Origin: Anopheles merus
Lineage: Eukaryota > Arthropoda > Insecta > Diptera > Culicidae
Assembly (NCBI RefSeq): GCF_017562075.2
Contig: NC_054082.1
Coordinates: 23,510,460-23,574,459 of the forward strand
Length of the DNA stretch: 64,000 nucleotides
Reading direction: 5' to 3'
The position numbers and the translations under genes are program-made. This document shows, one piece after another, positions 56,401 through 64,000 of this stretch. Positions within the stretch are counted from its first letter, which is position 1, and each line of letters begins with the position of its first letter. A model generated the notes under the pieces. It saw only the letters and a program-made list of their open reading frames with translations, was not told the origin of the DNA and searched no databases.

Positions 56401-57574
56401 TCACCCTTCATTTGTTTTAATTTAATCGTTATTGCGTTATCGAAGCAATTTTCACTGTTCAATGAGCTATTGCAGCTCCAGGGGAGAGGGCTGTAATTTT
56501 TATCCAACCGAGCGAGGGTTTTTTCTTCTCTCCTTCCCATTCTTCACATTGTTCGGCCTGTTTTGTTCTGGCAGCTACTTTCTCGCAGTGCTCGTTGTTT
56601 GGTGCTGGTGCTGTTGTCGATTCGCGAACCATCATTTATCGTGCACACCGTTTCGTTGCTCATCGATCGTGTTGGATCCCGGGATGGGGCAACCGGGGCA
56701 ACGAGTTTTGCGTACCCAGTTGACAAGAACATTGGCCATTCGCGGTCGAGATTTGTAGCCTCTGTCCGGTTTTTTGGGGATTACGAGCTGGGGACATTTT
56801 ATTGTTCTTGGCTGGCATACGATGGGTTATCACGTTATCATTGTTATCACGATGCCATTATTTGGTTGGAAGTATCACCTTTTTTTCGCTTCCAAATGCT
56901 GCATGATGCACCTTTATTGGTGCAGTTAATTTGCGAATGGGAGTTAAACTGTTCTGAATGTCATTTCAAAAATAAAAATTGAAGGAATAAAGATAAGAAA
57001 GGGAATGATTGAAAATTAATTTTAATAGCATTACACTAATCTAAAAGCAAATAAAAAAATCCGAGCCAAGAATATGAAAGATAACCAATGCGGTAATTCG
57101 ATAAACCGCTAGCAAATATGCTCCACGCAACGCCAACCGCCAAGTCGCTTTTCCATTCGCTATCGAACGGAGAAATGAGCTGTAATAATTCTTCCCCTTT
57201 ACGCCTTTGCACCCGTTGACACTGACTGTCAATTGTGCCGGAGTGAAATATAACCTTCCCTCCGTGTGGTACGGTAAAAAGCCACCCCCTCCCTCTCCCA
57301 TCATACCAAGGGGAAGCTTCACCGGAAGGAAGGAATCCATTTAGGTCAAAGACCGAACCCCCAATGCCGCGCACAAGAAGCCCGTCGGGCATTCAATAGC
57401 GATAACCGTGAACTACGCAAAGGCAGCATTAAATTCTTGGAATTGGAAGCAAAGGCAGCAACGCTGCTTGAGGACAGTGGAACGGAGCTACGTATAAACG
57501 CTTTTCTGTTTAAAAAAAGGCGTCACTTCGACTTCAAAACGGTCACCAAGCAGGGCGATGCGAAAGGATACTGA

Positions 57575-60500
57575 TGGCAGTTTTTAAACCGTCGATGAAA
57601 TTATCTAATCATTTATTCCGTTTATCATGAAACCACGATATCTTACGTTACTCGCGCGGCTTGCAACAGTTCGGTGTACACTCGGTAGGTCTTTCAGTTG
57701 GCGAAGACTTTCCACACGGGTACAGTGCGGTGGCAGAAAATCCTCTCTTTTCAAAAGGAACCCTTTTCGTTGCTTTTATTAGTTCCGTTGCAGGGAATTT
57801 CGCCTTCATAAACGCTTCCACCGTCCGGATGGATTTCTCTTTGCAGTGTCGCTTGGTTCCGGGGCTTGTCGAATGGGGGAAAGATTGGAAAGGAAGCCAC
57901 AAAACAGCATCAAAAAAATCTCTCACCAGATCGGGCGTATCCGGGTGCCGGAGATTGCCAAACCATTGAAATAAAGATGGATTGCTCTCACGCAAACGCC
58001 GCCACACAGTTGACGACGGGACGGGTCGGATTAGTTTTGCTTAAATTGTCATTTTTCTACCCCGCTTTCTGTGCTAGCGCTGAGGGTCTATCCCGGAAGT
58101 CCATCAAAGCGGGACTAGCAGTGGAGCCCTTTTGGTGGAGCTACAAATGGCCAGCAAGTGTCGTAAATATAAAGACGACCGGCACTAGTAGGGATTGTAC
58201 CAAATTCTTCCATCGAGTGTTGGCTTATCAATTGTGATGCTGTTCGCGAGCAGGCAAAAAGGAAAAGCTCTTCGTGCAGGGGAATAAGTGGTATGATTTA
58301 ATTAAAATTTAATGATAAAAACTCGAACTCAGTTTAATGACAGAAGGGAAATGTGCTTTGTAAGCGAAAAGGGGATGAAAGTAAAACATTGTGCTTGATT
58401 TATTTTATTTATTTTAATAATTTTAATGGTTTATCAGTAAAAATGGCAATGTAATGAAGAACGTACAAAAATAACATTCGATAGCCGAATCGATTAGATT
58501 CCCGTTTTAAACCAGTTAGAAACTGTTGCTGCAGGAATATCTATTCCTGATAACAAATAAATTAGTATTTATTACCATAGTTTGATTGTGTAAACCATAA
58601 TTGATGGTACAAAGGGTTATTTTTGGAAATATTAAGCGCATTTCCACAGTAAAATCGAGCATTGTACTAACATCTTTTCCTTTTTGGTACTTCAAATTCA
58701 TTAAAACATCACCTTATTGTTGGTAATTGTTGGTAACATTAAACATTGTATCATCACTGCAATTTGTAGTAGCACTCTAGTGGTACACTTACTCAAGATA
58801 AAATCTTTGCAGCCCTTTATGAGTAGTCGTTGATACTTCAAATAACGCGTTATGATTCTATCACTTGCAGCATGTCGAATGAAATAATATTAAAAGTTCC
58901 AATATGGACATTTCCAAAGGCAAAAATGTTCAATCCTGTTGCAAAGGTTCGCAATCAATAAATTCTTGCTGCCCAAAAGGTCAAAGGTTGCCATATTAGA
59001 GAAACCATAGGAATGTATAATTGAGCAGGATTCGATGAAAGCACGTGGCATCGTTATTGCCATGCTTGAGCTGTATGCCAATAAGAGCAATGACATAGTG
59101 AGTAATTTTAATATCAAAACAGACAGTGACCTGAAAGACTAGTTGACATTTTGCGATCGTTAAAAATTGGTATTTTATCATTCTCGCTTTTTCTGCAACA
59201 TAAAATACTGTTTTATTACTTTTCTTCTTTCAATACCTTAAACATCCCTTGTTAAAATACAGTCACAAACTCCCCACGAACGGCAAAGGAAGCTACATAC
59301 TCACTTTAAACAACTATCTTTCGCAGGGACTATCCGCAACCATGGATTGACAAAACTGACCCGTACAACTCAACGGAGAAAGTTTCGAACTAACTGAATG
59401 AATTGTTATAGTACGGGCGTACCCCCAAAAGGGAAGCGATTTCACACACGAAATCGGTCCGTACGGGATCACGGTCTGCCATACGCAAGGGGCAAAACGT
59501 GTGAGGAGCAAATTGCTGGGACCGAGCAGATAACAACCGTACCGTGTGATTGCTGTCGCTTTTGTGTGAAAATGGATTTTCCATATTCGGAATCCCGATT
59601 TTCTCGATTTGGTCGATGGCTTTTGTTCAGGCACCCCTCGCACTTACCCAGCGTTGGTGTGCACATACACTGGGAATGGTAGGAGGGTTGGTGCCTGAAG
59701 TGTGTGCTCTCTACTTGCTGCCCACTTGGAGGTTTCTATTGATCAGCAGCTAGAATGGTCGTTGCAGAGCAGTTGGTCTTTTTTTGACAATTGTTTTTCC
59801 AACGTGTGTCAAGATTTGAGAGACCCGAAGGGGAAGCAAAAGCCCTTGCCAGTGCCATCGAGGCAGGGTGAATGGGTTGGGCCGATTGCTGGACAATTCA
59901 AATCCTTTTTTCCCTAAGCGGTCACAGATACATACACACACACACACACTCAATGCTACATGTTAAATTGTTATTCTGGTGGTTCAATCAGCTCGGCCAT
60001 CTCGGGGGAGGAATCGTTTCGGTGACCTTTTCGACACCCGCAACAACAGCAAAAGAAGAAAAAAAAGAGACTACCCTTTACCCTCATCGTTTGAAGAGAG
60101 CAACCGCTTACCGATCCCATGAGGCTGATTTGTCTCGAAACTGATGCTCCTAGACACGTAGACAGGCCGTCACCACCGTCCGTCGTGTTCGAAAGGGTGA
60201 CGGGACAGTGGCGATGATGATGATGATGACGACCTTTGGAAAAGTGTCAAATCTAATCGATGCTATAAAAATGATCATTTCAAGCAAAACTGTAACCTCA
60301 TCCGAAAACTGGGAAGTAACGGGGAACGGGCATTGGGATGGTATCGTTCGCTTTTTCTGCGATTGTTTTCCCAGAAATTCGTGTAAAATATCGTGCACTG
60401 TCGTTCGGATGGGGCTCCGATGCGAACGATTTCCCTGAAAGCGATTATTGAGATGAGAGTTTAAACCGGAGAGAAAGGAACCCTCTTCATTGGAGTGTTC

Positions 60501-62031
60501 TGTGGAAGGTGATACGCGGTTTGGATACGTGGTACCGTTTGAGGACGGTTATGGCATACGTTAAGCGGATCTTGGAACGACTGGTAAATCCAATGTCGTT
60601 AGATTAATAAGCGTTTCCTGCAATAGAGGAAAGTAAATGTAAATTAGGTGTGTTTTAGTTGGCTTAATGCATTAATTGTTTGATTAAAGGTTAGGTTTAA
60701 TTGTGGATAGGATGAAAGCTAAGTGCCATTGACGTTTTGATTGATTTGTACACTATTAGAATCGGCAAATCGGAGCTCTACTTACTTCTACTTCCACTTT
60801 TAGGAATTGGAAGCTTTTTAGATCTATTGTCAAGCCGACAAAAACTGCCGAGAGCTCCTGCTCTATCGAGAGCTCCTCTACCACTCTGCCGTGCGCAGCT
60901 TACGGATGCGCCGAAGTATGCGTATTGACATTCCCATATTGGCATTCTCCCACGGTCTTCACCGATGATAGGCCGGCTGTCGCGGTGAGAGCATGGGTCG
61001 CCTTTTCAATCATCCACATCAATTACGAAAATATGACGAGCGTTAATTGACAAACAAATAATTCTAAAGGATGTTTTGCATGTAAAACGATCTCCACCAA
61101 TCGTCGTTTATGTGGACCCTTTTCATATTGTTTCACTATTACAGGTCCTACAATCGTTTTGGTTTGTTTCTCAAAGTCATCAAAGTTCCCCTCTGTATGG
61201 AGACTCTATCGCTCACAGCCGTAGGCATACGATTGAATATCGTTTGTAGGATGTCAGAAGCAACACAGTACAGAAATTATGAAATGCAATAACACTGAAC
61301 AGCTCTCGAACTAGAGGCGATCGTAGTAAATGTCTCAATAGCTAGCTTTTTCGTATAGGAAGGGCATTGCTAACGATCCGATTGTCTCCAAGGGATCATT
61401 GTAAGAGAAGAAGGAGTTCCTGTGCTCCTATGTACACGATCATATATGTATATGATATGAACTCATTCACTGTATAATCAAGTGTTTTAATTTCTGGGAA
61501 CAAATTCAATGACCTGAATTGAAGATCTTTTCAATAGCTCCTTACAATCAAGATCATATCTAGAATATATATAATGCCATAATATTGCAAAGTAGGTAGA
61601 TACTTTGTGCACCTGGCCAACTAAGACTTGTAACCAATCAGCTGCTCTAGAAGGAGGCAAAAGTAAGTAACTTTCTTCATCGACTTGCTACAGGCTACTT
61701 ATTACCAGGAACCAGGATGAGGAATATTGTTACCAGGATCCAGGATGAGTAAGGTTTAAATCGTTTTTTTTTAAATAAAATATGGTTCACTACAATACTA
61801 AGCGATTTTATGTAAAAAACGCAGTTTTAGAATAATTAAGTTAACAGTGTACCCAAAATCTTACAAAGAATACAAAATAGCTTAAAGCCGCTCCGTACTA
61901 ATTGAGTAAACAATCACTTTTTCGCCACTGCAACTTTGTGCCAGGGCGTTGGAAGTTGCAGCTGAAAAATTAAGTTACTAGCAGCTGTACGTCTGCCAGA
62001 ACCCGGACCGACCCAACCGCCGGCCAGCAGC
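57575..62031. other. Spacer, no confident gene
   Basis: AT-rich with no recognisable protein. It contains two 20-bp direct repeats of TTACCAGGA(A/T)CCAGGATGAG at 61702-61721 and 61730-61749. Confidence 0.4.
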
Positions 62032-62041
62032 ATGAGTCAGA
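62032..62041 (+). CDS. Possible start of a gene running off the window
   Basis: ATGAGTCAGA is followed at once by a perfect donor GTAAGT at 62042. The sequence before it is GC-rich (about 61995-62031), unlike the AT-rich surroundings, as expected for a leader or coding exon. If real, the first exon encodes only Met-Ser-Gln plus one base, and the rest would lie to the right, possibly outside the window. An alternative reading frame ending SSMSQ would make it an internal exon. Confidence 0.25.
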
Positions 62042-64000
62042 GTAAGTGTTCGCAGCGTTCCGTTTTAGATCGAGACCGGGAAGGCTTTCGGTTAGTAAAT
62101 TCTCAACATAATTACTTTCCAGTTAGTAATGTAGGTGTATACTAACGTGTGTATGTGTGTGCAAGTGACAGGAGCCCGATCGGAATGCATTGGTTCTCTC
62201 CACCCCAGGTTTGATGGGGGGGTAGGAAAGCGACACATGGCGTTACCGGCAACCCGTAAATCCATACGCAAGACTGTCTAGCAAATGCGGAAGCCTTGGG
62301 TTCCCAGGAGCCGATCGCGCGTGTGTGAGCTTTGCCCAGTGCAAAGTATAATTGAATATTGTGGCAAGTTAATTGGAATTCTTCGTTATTCGTTTGGTTG
62401 CTTTTGGTGGTGCTTGGGTATCGTTTGCTGGTGCTGGTGCCGCTCGCACCTCGATCAACCTTTTTCCCCGGTTTCCCGAAGCTGCTCATCCGATCGGAAT
62501 CCATCCAGTTGGGACCGTATCGGACGGTCCTAGCAGGCGTACCACACTTTTGTTCTAGCTCCAACACCTTGCTTCCCTCTATCGATCCTGCTATCGCACA
62601 ACCATTTGCTTCCTTTCGGCTAGCTTCAATTGTGCCCGAAGAGTGTCAAAGTTTTTGTGGTTTCGGGAGGATTTCGAGGCATGTCGAACGTCGAGCGGTC
62701 GATGACGTGTTGGAGTTTGATTCTTGCACGGTTGTGTGAAGGTTGTGCAGTTTACAGTGTTTCGAATACTCCCACCCTTTGCTTGGTAGCGAAATTGATC
62801 GCCTGCACGATGGACGATGGAAAGGGACCATCAATCGATCAATGAGGGAGCGTGGAAGAGAGCGAGAGCGACAATGGGTGGAAAAAGAAAAGGCAGAACT
62901 GCAGTACCAAACGCTTACCGCAAAACCCCATTCCCTGCCTGTGTGAACTGGCCACAGGATCGAGAGACACGTTCCGGCACGCCGCTCAGCTGCTGGTTTG
63001 TTGCCATCACCTTTGATCACATGGGTTCATGGGTAAAACAATTTAATTTTGTTTAACTTTGATCTGAAAGCGACCGACCCACCGGACCCACCGGACCGAC
63101 CTTCCTTTTTTACTTTTACCCCCCTCACCTTTTTCTGGCCTCCTTCACTGCTGCCTGCGCAATAGCTGACTCCCGTAGTTCCGGACAGGGAGTTTTACTT
63201 TTTTATCGAACTTTTCCGTTTTACAGCAGATGGAAACGGGCATGTTTCCGTTCGGAGCTTTTTCGATAAACCTCCGGACACAACTTTCACCACGTCCGGA
63301 GGGCCGACGGAATGGGACGATGGCCGGTGTGCGCCGGAAGTGTGGAAAGTTTGTAGTCCAATTGTCGTAACTTTTCTTGTGTGTGTGCGTGTGTGTGCGT
63401 GTGTGTGTGTGTATGTGTGTGTGTGTGTGGGCTGCGTTTAGCTTAGCCAGCCCAGAATGGTTAGCAGAACCTGATAGAGGGAAGACTGATCAAATGCGGG
63501 ACCTATAATGGATGCTTTGAGCTTGGTTAATGGTTAACGGGTGAAGCATTTATTTTTTCTGAGTATTTTTCTTTACCCATGTATTGCCAATCGAAAACGG
63601 GGAATGAAATGTGAAAGCAGCAAACGAGAGAAAGAGAGATAGAGAGAGGAGGAGAAAGTAATCCTAATGTTAATCAAGCCAAAACTGCGGATGCTTGAAA
63701 GGGCGCCTGTGAAGCGATTCAGCTGGGCGTTTTTTTTAAACGTGACATTATTTTACGCTTCCGAAACATAGGAAGGATAGGAACATTTTGGCTTCATTGC
63801 GTTTTGGTGGTTAAATTACGTAGGGATCGTTGGTTTTTTGTTTGTTGAATTTGTGGGTTTTTAGGCGAGCATGAAACAACGCGCGGCGGGCGCGCAAAAA
63901 CAAATGAAGGATCAGTTGATTAGCGGTCGCTCGGATCGGAGCCTCGGAGCCTCCCTTAATGGTAACATCACTACCAGGATTAGCCTACGGTCGGTATCTA
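62042..64000. other. Right-hand end, no confident gene
   Basis: Short open frames only. A GT-rich microsatellite with interruptions lies at 63378-63429. It may be intron if the exon ending at 62041 is real. Confidence 0.4.
63378..63429. repeat. Interrupted GT microsatellite
   Basis: GT units with GTGC and GTAT interruptions over about 52 bases. Confidence 0.9.

Larger units (their letters stand above)
50829..57277. other. Spacer, no confident gene
   Basis: Open frames here lack recognisable domains. A GA microsatellite lies at 52348-52372. A minus-strand donor-like CCCAG|GTACGT ends at 53282 and could be an untranslated first exon. GC-richer sequence at 54750-55300 has no coding signal I trust. 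Confidence 0.4.

Noticed and set aside
57648..58007. 119-codon minus-strand frame
   Set aside because: No recognisable domain, no splice context.

Overview
The window is nuclear DNA from an insect, most likely an anopheline mosquito. Genes have short GT-AG introns and AATAAA polyadenylation signals. Coding exons are GC-rich in AT-rich, repeat-bearing spacers. All recognisable proteins are animal proteins, and the mobile elements (tRNA-derived SINE of about 205 bp, hAT-type and TA-flanked MITEs, a decayed transposase relic) fit mosquito genomes. The species call is inference; no barcode gene is present.

Layout. 1-22288: no confident gene; microsatellites, two MITEs and a few weak exon candidates. 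22289-25949 (+): a three-exon high-affinity copper transporter (CTR1). 25950-31320: no confident coding sequence, with a perfect 288-bp GT tract. 31321-32685 (-): DUSP12/YVH1-type dual-specificity phosphatase, completed here by a small last exon carrying the last two zinc ligands. 33709-34508 (+): CacyBP/SIP. 34866-35760 (+): an unrecognised acidic protein. 36469-39828 (+): XPC/Rad4 DNA-repair protein. 40215-40633: a SINE with perfect target duplications, then a 15-bp minisatellite. 40810-48949 (-): a three-exon sperm-tail PG-rich (STPG/SHIPPO-type) protein reconstructed by reading splice phases across two large introns, one of which holds the decayed transposon. 50202-50828 (-): an intron-containing, divergent paralogue of mitochondrial ATP synthase subunit c. 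50829-64000: no confident gene, a few candidate exon ends.

How it fits together. The 31-40 kb block is compact and housekeeping in character: ribosome-maturation/phosphatase, ubiquitin-ligase adaptor and nucleotide-excision repair. DUSP12 and CacyBP diverge from a shared spacer of about 1 kb, and the next three genes run head to tail. The 40-51 kb block is different: a putative axonemal protein and an unusual ATP-synthase c paralogue lie on the same strand, which suggests, but does not prove, a male-germline or ciliary neighbourhood. No new defence-like or operon-like system is visible. The most unusual items are the c-subunit paralogue with two Ala-to-Leu changes in the inner helix of the ring, the reconstructed STPG-type gene, and the foldback MITE built from inverted 21-bp repeats.
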